The position numbers and the translations under genes were made by a program. A model generated the notes under the pieces. It was not told the DNA's origin, made no database searches, and was given only the letters and a program-made list of their open reading frames with translations. Below are positions 47,565 to 55,845 of a stretch of DNA of 64,000 nt, in pieces. This DNA comes from Mesorhizobium loti. GTDB taxonomy: Bacteria; Pseudomonadota; Alphaproteobacteria; Rhizobiales; Rhizobiaceae. Position 1 is the stretch's first letter. The number at the start of each line of letters is the position of its first letter. The stretch is from the NCBI RefSeq assembly GCF_001510895.1, contig NZ_LPWA01000109.1, positions 62,001 to 126,000 of the forward strand. The letters are read 5' to 3'.

Positions 47565-47612
47565 TGCTTGCCGCCCAAAGCGCATAGCGGTTTTGGGACA
47601 ACGACAAGCACA
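47564..47612. repeat. Palindromic intergenic repeat, copy F (single hairpin)
   Basis: GTGCTTGCCGCCCAAAG...GCGGTTTTGGG...CGACAAGCAC is a variant of the first hairpin of the composite repeat, with compensating changes in both arms (TGCTTG / CAAGCA). Paired changes suggest the hairpin itself is kept. It lies inside the operon, between the FAD and Fe-S subunit genes. Confidence 0.75.
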
Positions 47613-47675
47613 AAAAAGTCCGATGGGGGACGCGCGTCTGTCCGGTCGATCCGGGCAGGCGCGCAAGGAGGAAGA

Positions 47676-48158
47676 ATGGCAAAAGTCCCGGTTCAGTTCA
47701 CGCTCAACGGCTCCGAAAAAGCCGAATTCGTCGAGAGCGGCACAACGCTGCTCCATGCACTGCGCGACAAGATCGGCGACACCTCGCCGAAAGGCGGCTG
47801 CCACCAGGGCACCTGCGGCGCCTGCTCGGTCATCATCGATGGCGAGTTGAGGCTGTCGTGCCTGACATTGGCCGAAACCTGCAACGGCGCGACCATCACC
47901 ACCACCTCCGGCCTTGCCGAAAGCGGCGTTTTGCATCCGCTGCAGCGCGCTTTCCTCGATGCCTTCGCCACCCAATGCGGCTTCTGCGCGCCCGGCATGA
48001 TCATGGCCGCCAAGACACTTCTCGACCGCACGCCGAACCCCAGCCGCGAGGACGTGGTCGAGGCGCTGTCCGGCAATATCTGCCGCTGCACCGGCTACGA
48101 GCCGATCATCCAGGCTGTGCTGACCGCCGCGCGCGCCAACTCGCAGAACGCCGCCTGA
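47676..48158 (+). CDS. Two [2Fe-2S] small subunit of a molybdenum hydroxylase
   Basis: A 160-residue CoxS/XdhC-like protein. The plant-type cluster ligands GCHQGTCGACSVIIDGELRLSC lie at about residues 43-64, and the second cluster CGFCAPGM and CRCTGYEPI in the C-terminal half. The ATG at 47676 follows AAGGAGGAAG. It moves electrons between molybdopterin and FAD. Confidence 0.95.
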   Translation: MAKVPVQFTLNGSEKAEFVESGTTLLHALRDKIGDTSPKGGCHQGTCGACSVIIDGELRLSCLTLAETCNGATITTTSGLAESGVLHPLQRAFLDAFATQCGFCAPGMIMAAKTLLDRTPNPSREDVVEALSGNICRCTGYEPIIQAVLTAARANSQNAA

Positions 48159-48168
48159 GGGACCAGCC

Positions 48169-49536
48169 ATGGAATTGCGCAAGGACTATTTCGCCGACGT
48201 CCGCAAGGACGGCCTCCACGAGATCGGCCAGCCGCGGCCGCGGCTCGATTCACCCGGACATGTCACCGGCAAGACCGCCTACTTCGCCGACCGCAATTTT
48301 CCCGGCATGCTGCATCTGAAGATGGTGCGCAGCCCGCATCACCACGCCCGCATCCGCTCGATCGACACTTCCGAAGCGGAGAAGCATCCGGGCGTCGTCA
48401 AGGTGCTGACCGCCAAGGACGTGCCGCACAATGTCTACACCATCCTAATACTGATCCAGATCGGCCCCGAGGACGAGACGGTGCTCGCCGACGGCAAGGT
48501 GCGCTGGAAGGGCGAGGCGGTGGTGGCGGTGCTGGCCGAGACCGAGCGCGCCGCGCAGGAAGCCGCCGCCAAGGTCAAGGTGGACTACGAGGTGCTGCCG
48601 GCCGTCTTCGACATGGAGAAAGCGCTGAAGCCGGGCGCGCCGATCGTCAACGAATATCACGGCCAGAACTATTACCTCTATGACAGCGGCGAATGCCGCA
48701 AGGTGCGCTTCGGCGATGTCGAGGCTGGTTTCACCCAGGCCGATCATATCCTCGAGCAGAGCTACCAGTCCTCGCCGATCGAGCATGCGCCGACCGAGAC
48801 GACCGGCTGTGTGGTGGCGCCCGAGGGCAATGACCGCTTCACTTGCTACACCAACACGCAGGCGATGTTCTTCACGCTCGACAACACCTCGATCATCCTG
48901 CAGATGCCTGGCTCGAAGCTGCACTTCGTCGGCGGCACGGTCGGCGGCGGTTTCGGCGGCAAGGTCGACGTCATCGTCGAGCCGATCGCCATCCTCGCGG
49001 CCAAGCTCACCGCGCGCCCGGTCTGTTTCGTCTACAGCCGCGAGGAGGAGATGCAGGTTTCGTCGCCGCGCGCGGCCGAGAAGGTCGTCATCAAGGACGG
49101 TGTCATGAAGGACGGTCGTATCGTCGCGCGCAAGGTGACCGGCTATACCGATGCCGGCGCCTATTCGCGCCATTCGCCCTATGGCGCGCAGAAGGGTGCG
49201 GCGCACTATCCCGGCCCCTACACGATCCCGAATGTCTGGATCGACACCTATTGCGTCTACACCAACCGCACCCCTTCGTCGGCCATGCGCGGCTTCGGCG
49301 TCACCATCGGCGACTTCGCGCTGGAGGTGCAGATGGACAAGTTGGCGCGGCTGATCGGCATGGATCCGCTCGAGTTCCGCTTCATCAACGCCTATCGCGA
49401 CGGCGACATGAAGGCGCATCGCCAGCCGACCGAGGGCGCGGCGCTGATCGAGTGCATGCAGGAAGCTTCGCGCGCCGCCAACTGGCCGGTGGCGGAGAAA
49501 TTCATGGCGATGTCCTCCTACAGGAAGGGAGCCTGA
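48169..49536 (+). CDS. Molybdopterin-binding subunit, N-terminal half (separate gene)
   Basis: A 455-residue protein matching the first part of the XdhA/CoxL large subunit. The Ald_Xan_dh_C domain (HVTGKTAYFADRNFPGMLHL) covers about residues 20-160 and the first molybdopterin-binding domain about 180-440, with GGTVGGGFGGKVDV and SAMRGFGVTIGDFALEVQMD. The CO-dehydrogenase active-loop motif AYRCSFR is absent, so the enzyme is not a form I CO dehydrogenase. The gene ends with TGA at 49534, where the family normally continues. The second half starts 1 base later in another frame, with its own ribosome binding site inside this gene's end. The size matches the large Mo subunit (NdhL, about 50 kDa) of nicotinate dehydrogenase. 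Confidence 0.9.
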   Translation: MELRKDYFADVRKDGLHEIGQPRPRLDSPGHVTGKTAYFADRNFPGMLHLKMVRSPHHHARIRSIDTSEAEKHPGVVKVLTAKDVPHNVYTILILIQIGPEDETVLADGKVRWKGEAVVAVLAETERAAQEAAAKVKVDYEVLPAVFDMEKALKPGAPIVNEYHGQNYYLYDSGECRKVRFGDVEAGFTQADHILEQSYQSSPIEHAPTETTGCVVAPEGNDRFTCYTNTQAMFFTLDNTSIILQMPGSKLHFVGGTVGGGFGGKVDVIVEPIAILAAKLTARPVCFVYSREEEMQVSSPRAAEKVVIKDGVMKDGRIVARKVTGYTDAGAYSRHSPYGAQKGAAHYPGPYTIPNVWIDTYCVYTNRTPSSAMRGFGVTIGDFALEVQMDKLARLIGMDPLEFRFINAYRDGDMKAHRQPTEGAALIECMQEASRAANWPVAEKFMAMSSYRKGA

Positions 49537-49537
49537 G

Positions 49538-50542
49538 ATGGCGATCCGGCGTGGACGCGGCGTCGCCGCGATCAACTATCCGACCGGCATGAATCTCGGC
49601 GGCGACCCGACCCAGGCGCTGGTCCATTCGACGCCGACCGGCAATTTCATGGTCACGCTTTCCAGCGTCGATCTCGGCCAGGGCATGAAGCAGATCATGG
49701 CGCAGATCTGCGCCGAGACGATCGGCGTGCCGACCGACCGCGTCATCATCGACACCGCCGACACCGACACCGGCCCGCACTGCATGGGCACCTTCGCCTC
49801 GCGCGGCACGCACCGCGCCGGCAATGCCGTCATCCAGGCGGCGAAGGAAGCCCGCCAGGTGATGCTGGAAGTGGCTGCGGAAGAGCTGGAGGTGAATGCG
49901 TCCGACCTCGAGACCGACGGTGAGGGCAACATCCTCGTCAAGGGCGCGCCGCAGAAGTCGATCTCGATCTTCGATGTCGCCCTGTCGGCGCATTTCAAGC
50001 GCGGCCGCTCGATCTCGGGGCGCGGCATCTTCTTGATCCCGCGCTCCTATCCGGAGAAGGAGACCGGCGCGATGAAGCCGTCCACCTGCTACGCCCATGC
50101 CTGCACGGTGGCCGAGGTCGAGGTCGACGACGAGACCGGCGAGGTGACGGTTTTGACGGTAAAGAACGTCTTCGAGATCGGCCGCGCGCTGAACCCGAAG
50201 ATGGTCGAGCAGCAGCTGGTCGGCGGCTCCTGGATGGGCATCAGCCACGCGCTCTACGAGACGACCGAGCCTTATTATCCGAACCGCGACCATGGCGGCA
50301 CCGACTTCAACCAGTATCTGATGCCGGGGCCCGGCGATCTCGCCGAGACCGAGATCATCGTTTTGGAGCGGCCCTCCGTCGATGGCCCGTTCGGCGCCAA
50401 GGGTCCGGGCGAAATGTGCGCCAACCCGCAGATTCCGGCCGTTGCCAATGCCGTCTTCGACGCCGTCGGCGTTCGCATCGACACGCTGCCGATCACGCCG
50501 GAACGCATCCTGCGCGCGCTGAAGGCGCAGGCGGCGAGCTGA
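49538..50542 (+). CDS. Molybdopterin-binding subunit, C-terminal half (separate gene)
   Basis: A 334-residue protein equal to the second molybdopterin-binding domain. It has SSVDLGQGMKQIMAQICAE, TDTGPHCMGTFASRGTH and GPFGAKGPGEMCANPQIPAV, whose Glu292 is at the position of the catalytic glutamate of xanthine oxidase-family enzymes. The ATG at 49538 is preceded at normal distance by AGGAAGGGA. Joining it to the upstream gene would need removal of a base or loss of two, unlike the single-base losses elsewhere in the window. I therefore treat it as a real separate subunit, comparable to NdhM. Confidence 0.88.
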   Translation: MAIRRGRGVAAINYPTGMNLGGDPTQALVHSTPTGNFMVTLSSVDLGQGMKQIMAQICAETIGVPTDRVIIDTADTDTGPHCMGTFASRGTHRAGNAVIQAAKEARQVMLEVAAEELEVNASDLETDGEGNILVKGAPQKSISIFDVALSAHFKRGRSISGRGIFLIPRSYPEKETGAMKPSTCYAHACTVAEVEVDDETGEVTVLTVKNVFEIGRALNPKMVEQQLVGGSWMGISHALYETTEPYYPNRDHGGTDFNQYLMPGPGDLAETEIIVLERPSVDGPFGAKGPGEMCANPQIPAVANAVFDAVGVRIDTLPITPERILRALKAQAAS

Positions 50543-50549
50543 GCGCAAG

Positions 50550-51431
50550 ATGACCTGGGCCGATGCAGAACAGGTCGCGGCTTCGCCGGAAGCCGTGGCT
50601 GCGCGCCTCGCCGCTTCGCGCTACTTGGCCGACGACAGCCTTGCGACCGCCGTCTTCCTGGCGATCCGTCTCGGCAAGCCGCTGCTTCTCGAAGGCGCGC
50701 CGGGCGTCGGCAAGACGGAAGCGGCGAAGGCGATCGCCGAACTGCTCGGCCGCGAGCTGGTGCGGCTGCAATGCTATGAAGGCATCGATGCCGCGCACGC
50801 GCTGTACGAGTGGAACTACCAGCGCCAGCTGCTTGCCATCCGCCATGCTGGCGAGCACGAGATCGACATCTATGACGACCGTTTTCTGATCGCGCGGCCT
50901 CTGTTGCAGGTTTTGCGCGCGCCGGACCGGCGCGTGCTTCTGGTCGACGAGATCGACCGGTCCGACCACGAGTTCGAAGCGCTGCTCTTGGAATTCCTCT
51001 CCGACTTCCAGATCAGCATCCCGGAACGCGGCACCATCCGCGCCGAGACGCAGCCGATCGTCATCCTGACCTCCAACCGCACCCGCGAGCTGGCAGAAGC
51101 GCTGCGTCGGCGCTGCGTCTATCACTGGATCGGCTATCCCGACGCCGCACGCGAGGCCGAGATCATCATGCTGCGGGCGGGCCACGTCGCCGAGGCGACC
51201 GCGCGGGCGGTGGCGAATGCCGTGCAGCAGATCCGCGCCCGTCCGCTTGCCAAGCCGCCCGGCATCGCCGAAGCGGTCGAATGGGCAAATGCCGCGACCA
51301 TCCTCGAAAAAGGCGGCAGCCCGTGGCCGGAAGCCTTCCGCCGCGCCATCGGCGTGCTGATCAAGGACGAGGAGGACCTGTCCTCGATCGCGCCGGAGCT
51401 CGGCGGCATCGTCGAGGAGGCGCTGGCGTGA
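50550..51431 (+). CDS. MoxR-type AAA+ ATPase (CoxD-like)
   Basis: A 293-residue AAA+ protein. Walker A EGAPGVGKTEAAKAIA near residue 48, Walker B VLLVDEIDRSDHEFEALLLEFLSDFQ and sensor ILTSNRTRELAEALRRRC are intact. CoxD-type MoxR proteins act with a VWA partner to insert or modify the metal centre of molybdenum hydroxylases (family knowledge). It lies 7 bases after the large-subunit gene and is separated from its VWA partner by an inverted-repeat element. Confidence 0.92.
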   Translation: MTWADAEQVAASPEAVAARLAASRYLADDSLATAVFLAIRLGKPLLLEGAPGVGKTEAAKAIAELLGRELVRLQCYEGIDAAHALYEWNYQRQLLAIRHAGEHEIDIYDDRFLIARPLLQVLRAPDRRVLLVDEIDRSDHEFEALLLEFLSDFQISIPERGTIRAETQPIVILTSNRTRELAEALRRRCVYHWIGYPDAAREAEIIMLRAGHVAEATARAVANAVQQIRARPLAKPPGIAEAVEWANAATILEKGGSPWPEAFRRAIGVLIKDEEDLSSIAPELGGIVEEALA

Positions 51432-51476
51432 TGCGCTATCGGCATCGCACGCCTATCTTCCAGCGCTGGCGGGACA

Positions 51477-51636
51477 GCGCCCCCCTCTGTCCTGCCGGAC
51501 ATCTCCCTCACTTGGGGGGAGATCAGATGTCATGCCGGCTTTCGCCAATCTCCAGCGCCGTAGGAATGAGCGAGGCGCCGAAGCTGCCAATCTCCCCCCT
51601 TGTGGGGGAGATGTCCGGCAGGACAGAGGGGGGCGC
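51477..51636. repeat. Long inverted-repeat element between coxD-like and coxE-like genes
   Basis: Arms at 51477-51523 and 51588-51636 are near-perfect reverse complements sharing the core CCCTCTGTCCTGCCGGACAT and related to the element at 16425. The loop is about 64 bases. The right arm ends 7 bases before the ATG of the VWA gene. Genes of this pair normally touch, so the element is a later insertion. Confidence 0.88.
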
Positions 51637-51642
51637 GAAGGA

Positions 51643-52767
51643 ATGATGTGTCCGGAGAGCCTGCCCCATGCCGCCCAACCCTTCCTCGACTTCGCCAGGT
51701 TATTGCGCCGCCACGCCTTCACCATCGCACCGGAACAGGTCACCAGCTTCATGCAGGCCGTGACGCTGCTCGGCCCGCGCTCGATGAACGACATCCGCGA
51801 GGCGGCACTTTCGACGCTTGCACCTTCACCAGACCGCCGCAACGAATTCGAAGCGCACTTCCGCAGCTATTTTTACGGCGACGCCAAGCCTTCGGTCGAA
51901 GGCGAAGAAGACGAGACCCGCATCAAGGATGATCGCGGCGAAGAAGAAAGCCGGACCGTTCGCCAGGAGAACGGCGGCGAGCTGTCGTCAGCGCTCGAGC
52001 AGTTAAGCAACCGCGATTTCCAGCGCGAGCCCGATGACCTCGCCTCGTTTCGCCGCCGGCTCGGTTCCGCCCTGCCCGTCCGCCGTTCCTTCCGCACAGC
52101 ACGCGCCCGCTCGCGCGGCATCCTCGACCTCAGGCGCTCGCTCAGCGAAATCGTCAGCGCCGATGGCGACATCCCCGCGCCGCTGCTGCGTCGCCGCCGG
52201 ACGATATCGCGAAAACTGCTTTTGCTCATCGATGTCTCCGGCTCTATGAAGCTGCACACCGCCGACTACCTGAAGCTTGCGCACGCCGCGGTGCAAGGCG
52301 CGGACCGGGCGGAAGTCTTCACCTTCGGCACACGACTAACCCGGATCACCATGGCGCTGCGTATCCGCGATCGCGGTCAGGCGCTGGCGCGCGCGGCAGC
52401 GCTGGTCGACGACTGGGACGGCGGCACCCGCATGGGGCCGACATTGCTTGCCTTTCTTTCGGTGCCGCGCTTTTCCGCCTTTGCGCGCGGCGCGGCGATC
52501 GTGATCCTGTCGGACGCACTGGAGCGCGGTGACCATGCCGACCTCGAAACCGCGATGCGCCGGCTTAGCGCCCGCGCCTTCCGGGTCTCGCTCGCGACGC
52601 CGCTCGCCGGCGATCCGCGCTTCCGGCCGGCGACGGCAGCGCTTCGCGCCATCCTGCCGGTGCTCGACGATCTGGTCGACGGCTCGTCGCTGAAGAGCCT
52701 CACCGATTTCATCCTGTCGCTCGCCCGTGCCGCTCCGGCGGCCGAGACCATCTGGAAAAGGGTATAG
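51643..52767 (+). CDS. VWA-domain protein (CoxE-like)
   Basis: A 374-residue partner of the MoxR ATPase. The N-terminal CoxE region (LDFARLLRRHAFTIAPEQV) is followed by an acidic linker with many Glu and Asp (about residues 80-125). The VWA domain has the MIDAS motif LIDVSGSMK and a DGGTRMGPTL segment. The ATG at 51643 (tandem ATGATG) follows GAAGGA. It ends with TAG overlapping the start region of the amidohydrolase. Confidence 0.9.
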   Translation: MMCPESLPHAAQPFLDFARLLRRHAFTIAPEQVTSFMQAVTLLGPRSMNDIREAALSTLAPSPDRRNEFEAHFRSYFYGDAKPSVEGEEDETRIKDDRGEEESRTVRQENGGELSSALEQLSNRDFQREPDDLASFRRRLGSALPVRRSFRTARARSRGILDLRRSLSEIVSADGDIPAPLLRRRRTISRKLLLLIDVSGSMKLHTADYLKLAHAAVQGADRAEVFTFGTRLTRITMALRIRDRGQALARAAALVDDWDGGTRMGPTLLAFLSVPRFSAFARGAAIVILSDALERGDHADLETAMRRLSARAFRVSLATPLAGDPRFRPATAALRAILPVLDDLVDGSSLKSLTDFILSLARAAPAAETIWKRV

Positions 52768-52769
52768 TG

Positions 52770-53657
52770 ATGCAGAAGGCGATCGACGCGCATTTCCACA
52801 TCTGGCGCCAGAAAGACCAACCCTGGCTGGTCGGGCCGATGGTGCCGCGCATCTTCGGCCCCTACGAGCCGATCCGCCGCGACTATCCGATCGCGGAATT
52901 CCTCGAGGACCAGAAGGGCTCCGGCGTCGAGAAGGCCGTCTATGTCCAGACCAACTGGGCCAAGGAGGATTTCGAGAAGGAGGTCGCTTTCCTGCAGAAG
53001 ACCGCCGACGAAACCGGCTGGCCGCATGCGATTGTCGGCTATGCCGACATGACGGTCGACGACGTCCGGCCGCAGATCGACCGGCTGATGAAATACAAGC
53101 TGCTGCGCGGCGTGCGTATGCAGCTCCACTGGCACGAGACGCCGGCTTTCCGCTTTGCCACGTCGGCCGATCAGGTGATCGATCCCAAGGTGCGCGCCAA
53201 TGTGGCGCGGCTGAAGGACTATGGCCTCTCCTTCGACCTGCAGCTCTTTCCGGCGCAGATGAAGGACGGGCTGACACTGGTCGGTGAAAACCCTCAGACG
53301 AATTTCATCCTCACCCATGCCGGCATGCTGACAGGCATGGAGCCGGAGACGACCGAAGCCTGGAAAGCCGGCCTGCATACGCTATCGGCGGCGCCAAATT
53401 TCTACGCCAAGCTCTCAGGGCTCGGCACTTTCGTGCATCGCAACGACCCGGAGCTCATGGCCTACATCATCGACAGCGCGATCGAAATCCTCGGCAGCGA
53501 CCGGCTGATGTTCGGCTCGAACTTCCCGATCGAGAAGCTGTGGACCAGCCACGCCGAGCTGATCAAGGCGCATCGTGCGGCGGTGGCCAAGCATGGGCCG
53601 AAGGCTGAGGCGGACATCTTTTGGAACACCGCCGAGCGAGTCTACAGGCCGGTTTGA
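52770..53657 (+). CDS. Amidohydrolase family 2 protein (COG3618 type)
   Basis: A 295-residue TIM-barrel metal hydrolase. The N-terminal metal motif is DAHFHIW, with GVRMQLHWHE and FILTHAGML further on and MFGSNFPIEKLW near the C-terminus. Members hydrolyse lactones or cyclic amides or decarboxylate aromatics. It is the last gene of the molybdenum-hydroxylase operon, 2 bases after the VWA gene, so a role in opening a ring produced by the hydroxylase is plausible (inference). A perfect hairpin terminator follows. Confidence 0.88.
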   Translation: MQKAIDAHFHIWRQKDQPWLVGPMVPRIFGPYEPIRRDYPIAEFLEDQKGSGVEKAVYVQTNWAKEDFEKEVAFLQKTADETGWPHAIVGYADMTVDDVRPQIDRLMKYKLLRGVRMQLHWHETPAFRFATSADQVIDPKVRANVARLKDYGLSFDLQLFPAQMKDGLTLVGENPQTNFILTHAGMLTGMEPETTEAWKAGLHTLSAAPNFYAKLSGLGTFVHRNDPELMAYIIDSAIEILGSDRLMFGSNFPIEKLWTSHAELIKAHRAAVAKHGPKAEADIFWNTAERVYRPV

Positions 53658-53703
53658 TTCTGGAGCGGCCGCGGCGCCTGCGGACGCGGCGGCCGCTCCA
53701 GAA
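53658..53703. terminator. Bidirectional hairpin terminator
   Basis: Perfect 15-base arms TTCTGGAGCGGCCGC / GCGGCCGCTCCAGAA around a 16-base GC-rich loop fill the whole gap between the convergent amidohydrolase and solute-binding protein genes. It has A/T at both feet. Confidence 0.8.
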
Positions 53704-53708
53704 AGCAC

Positions 53709-54974
53709 TTATTGGGAAGGCAGCATGCCTTCGACATCGCTCGCGGCGTCGGCGAGCGCGTCCTTCGGCGCCGCCGACTGGTCGACGATGCGCGACAGGT
53801 TATCGACGATGGTCTGTGTCACCTTGACCCCGTTGGTGCCGGGGAACGCGTACCACGGGACCATGACCGGCATCTGGCTGAGGCCGGCCTGGAAAAGCGG
53901 GTTCTTCTTGTAGAAGTCGCCGAGATAATCAGGAGACTTCGCGGCGAGTTCGTTGTTGGGGACATAGCCGGTGCCGGGCACCACCACCGAGGCGCCGTAA
54001 GGGCCGGCGGCGAACTTCGCGAACTTCCAGGCGGCTTCCTGCTTCGCGGTGTCCTTGGTCAGGATGACCACCGCATTGCCGCCGGTCGGAAGACGGCCGT
54101 TGACCGGATCGATCAGCGGAATCTTGGCCGTGCGCAGCGTGAACTTGTCGCCGACATTCTTGATCGTGTTGACCAGCGCGCCGGTGGTCTGGAATTCGAA
54201 GCCGACCTTGCCGGCCGCGAAGGCTTGTTCGCCGGCCGGCTTGGTGAAAACCGGCATGCCGCCCTCCTTCACCATCCGCTCGATGACCTCCACAGCCTTC
54301 TCGCCCTCGGGGCCGTTGAAGGCGACCTTGCTTTCGTCGTCGTTCAGCATTTTTCCGCCGGCGCCGAACAGCAGCGCCGAGAACATCCAGTCATCGCCCT
54401 GCCAGCGGAAGTCGATGCCGTCGACACCGTTGCCGAGCGCCTTGATCTTGCCGCCGAGCGCGATCACCTCGTCCCAGGTCTTGGGCGGGTTGTCCGGATC
54501 ACCGCCGGCAGCCTTCACCAGGTCGGCGTTGTAGTACATGATCGGGTTGGACGTGGCGAAGGCCAGTCCGACCTGCTTGCCGTTCACCTGCGCGAGCTTC
54601 AGGATCGTGTCGGAAAAGCCTCGCTCGGCCATGTTGCCCTCTTTCTTCACCAGCGGGCCGAGGTCGACGGCAACGTCGCGCTCGTTGAGCATGCGCAGGC
54701 GATTGAGGCCGATGAAAGTGATGTCGGGCATCTCGTCGGTACCGGCCTGACGAAGAATAGTCTGGATACCTTCCTCGTAGGTCGCGGACGGGCTGGCGAA
54801 CTGGATCTTGATGTCGGGATTTTCCTCCATGAACTTCTTCGAGATCGTGTCCATCACGTTCTTGAAGAAACCGGGCATCGGATAATGGACCGTCAGCGTC
54901 GTTTCGGCATTCGCTGGCAAGGCGAAAGCCAGCGAGACCGCCGCCGCAGCGAAAATCCTGGAGATATGCTTCAT
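53709..54974 (-). CDS. CUT1 extracellular solute-binding protein (UgpB-like)
   Basis: A 421-residue receptor. The signal peptide ends ALPANAET. The family 1 fold is shown by TLTVHYPMPGFFKNVMDTISKKF, NPIMYYNADLVKAAGGDPDNPPKTWDE and KFAKFAAGPYGASVVVPGTGYVPNN. It is the last gene of the operon phosphodiesterase-ATPase-permease-permease-receptor. Glycerol-3-phosphate or a glycerophosphodiester is the favoured ligand by context only. Confidence 0.9.
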   Translation of the reverse strand: MKHISRIFAAAAVSLAFALPANAETTLTVHYPMPGFFKNVMDTISKKFMEENPDIKIQFASPSATYEEGIQTILRQAGTDEMPDITFIGLNRLRMLNERDVAVDLGPLVKKEGNMAERGFSDTILKLAQVNGKQVGLAFATSNPIMYYNADLVKAAGGDPDNPPKTWDEVIALGGKIKALGNGVDGIDFRWQGDDWMFSALLFGAGGKMLNDDESKVAFNGPEGEKAVEVIERMVKEGGMPVFTKPAGEQAFAAGKVGFEFQTTGALVNTIKNVGDKFTLRTAKIPLIDPVNGRLPTGGNAVVILTKDTAKQEAAWKFAKFAAGPYGASVVVPGTGYVPNNELAAKSPDYLGDFYKKNPLFQAGLSQMPVMVPWYAFPGTNGVKVTQTIVDNLSRIVDQSAAPKDALADAASDVEGMLPSQ

Positions 54975-55014
54975 TGCTCGTGCTCCTTGTTGGCCCAGTC
55001 AGTTATTGGCAAAT

Positions 55015-55845
55015 TCAGCCTTTGAGACCGGTCATGGTGATACCTTCGACGAAGCGCTTCTGCGCGAGCAGGAAGGCAACGACGAGAGGAAGGGTGATGA
55101 TCAGCGTGGCGGCCATCAGCGCGCCGTAGTCGTCGCCCGCCTCCGCGGCCCGGAAGTACATCAGGCCGAGCGGCGGCGTGGCGTAAGCCTGCTTGCTGAT
55201 GACGATCAGCGGCCAGTAGAGATCGTTCCAGTGCGCGACGACGGAAAAGATCGCGAACGCGGTAACGGCCGGCCAGGCATTGGGGACGATGACGCGCGCG
55301 ACGATGCCGAGCTCCGACATTCCGTCGAGCCGTGCCGCGTGGATGAGGTCGTCGGGCATGGCGCGGAAGAACTGCAGGAACATGAAGATCGCGAACACCG
55401 AAATCGTGAACGGTGCGACCAGCGCGATGTAGCTGTTGAGCAGCGACATGCGGTCGAACGCGACATAGAGCGGCAGCGCCGTCGCATGGATGGGAACCAG
55501 AAGGCCGAGCATGACCAGCACCATCATCATTCGCGCTGCCCGGAACTTCAGCTTGGCCATCGCGTAGGCGCAGGGGATCGCGACCGCGACCTGGAAGAAG
55601 AAGATCAGCCCGCACACGATGACGCCGTTCCACAGCAGCGTTGCCATCGGCACCTTGCTCAGCGCCTTGGCGAAGTTCTCGGTGAAGTAGAGATGCTCCG
55701 GGATGAGCGACAGCGCCGCGGTGAAAATGTCGCTCTGCGTCTTGCCGGCGGTCGAGATCATGAAGATGTAGGGCGCGAGGATCATCAGCGCGCCGAGCGA
55801 AAGCAGGGCGAAGCGGACGACACGGCCGGCCGGGATGCTCGTCAT
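55015..55845 (-). CDS. CUT1 ABC transporter permease (UgpE-like)
   Basis: A 276-residue subunit starting MTSIPAGRVVRFALLSLGAL, with about six membrane segments and the coupling loop DDLIHAARLDGMSELGIVARVIVPN. Its ATG overlaps the stop of the preceding permease (ATGA). It ends LAQKRFVEGITMTGLKG, typical of the MalG/UgpE family. Confidence 0.92.
   Translation of the reverse strand: MTSIPAGRVVRFALLSLGALMILAPYIFMISTAGKTQSDIFTAALSLIPEHLYFTENFAKALSKVPMATLLWNGVIVCGLIFFFQVAVAIPCAYAMAKLKFRAARMMMVLVMLGLLVPIHATALPLYVAFDRMSLLNSYIALVAPFTISVFAIFMFLQFFRAMPDDLIHAARLDGMSELGIVARVIVPNAWPAVTAFAIFSVVAHWNDLYWPLIVISKQAYATPPLGLMYFRAAEAGDDYGALMAATLIITLPLVVAFLLAQKRFVEGITMTGLKG

Noticed and set aside
46770..52767. Naming the hydroxylase a carbon monoxide dehydrogenase (coxMSLDE).
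   Set aside because: The large subunit has SAMRGFG in place of the AYRCSFR active loop of form I CO dehydrogenases, and it is split in two; only the gene layout is cox-like.
53415..53913. Overlapping short frames across the 53.7 kb convergence.
   Set aside because: They run through the 15-base-stem terminator and have Ala-rich, low-complexity translations; the two flanking genes explain the region.
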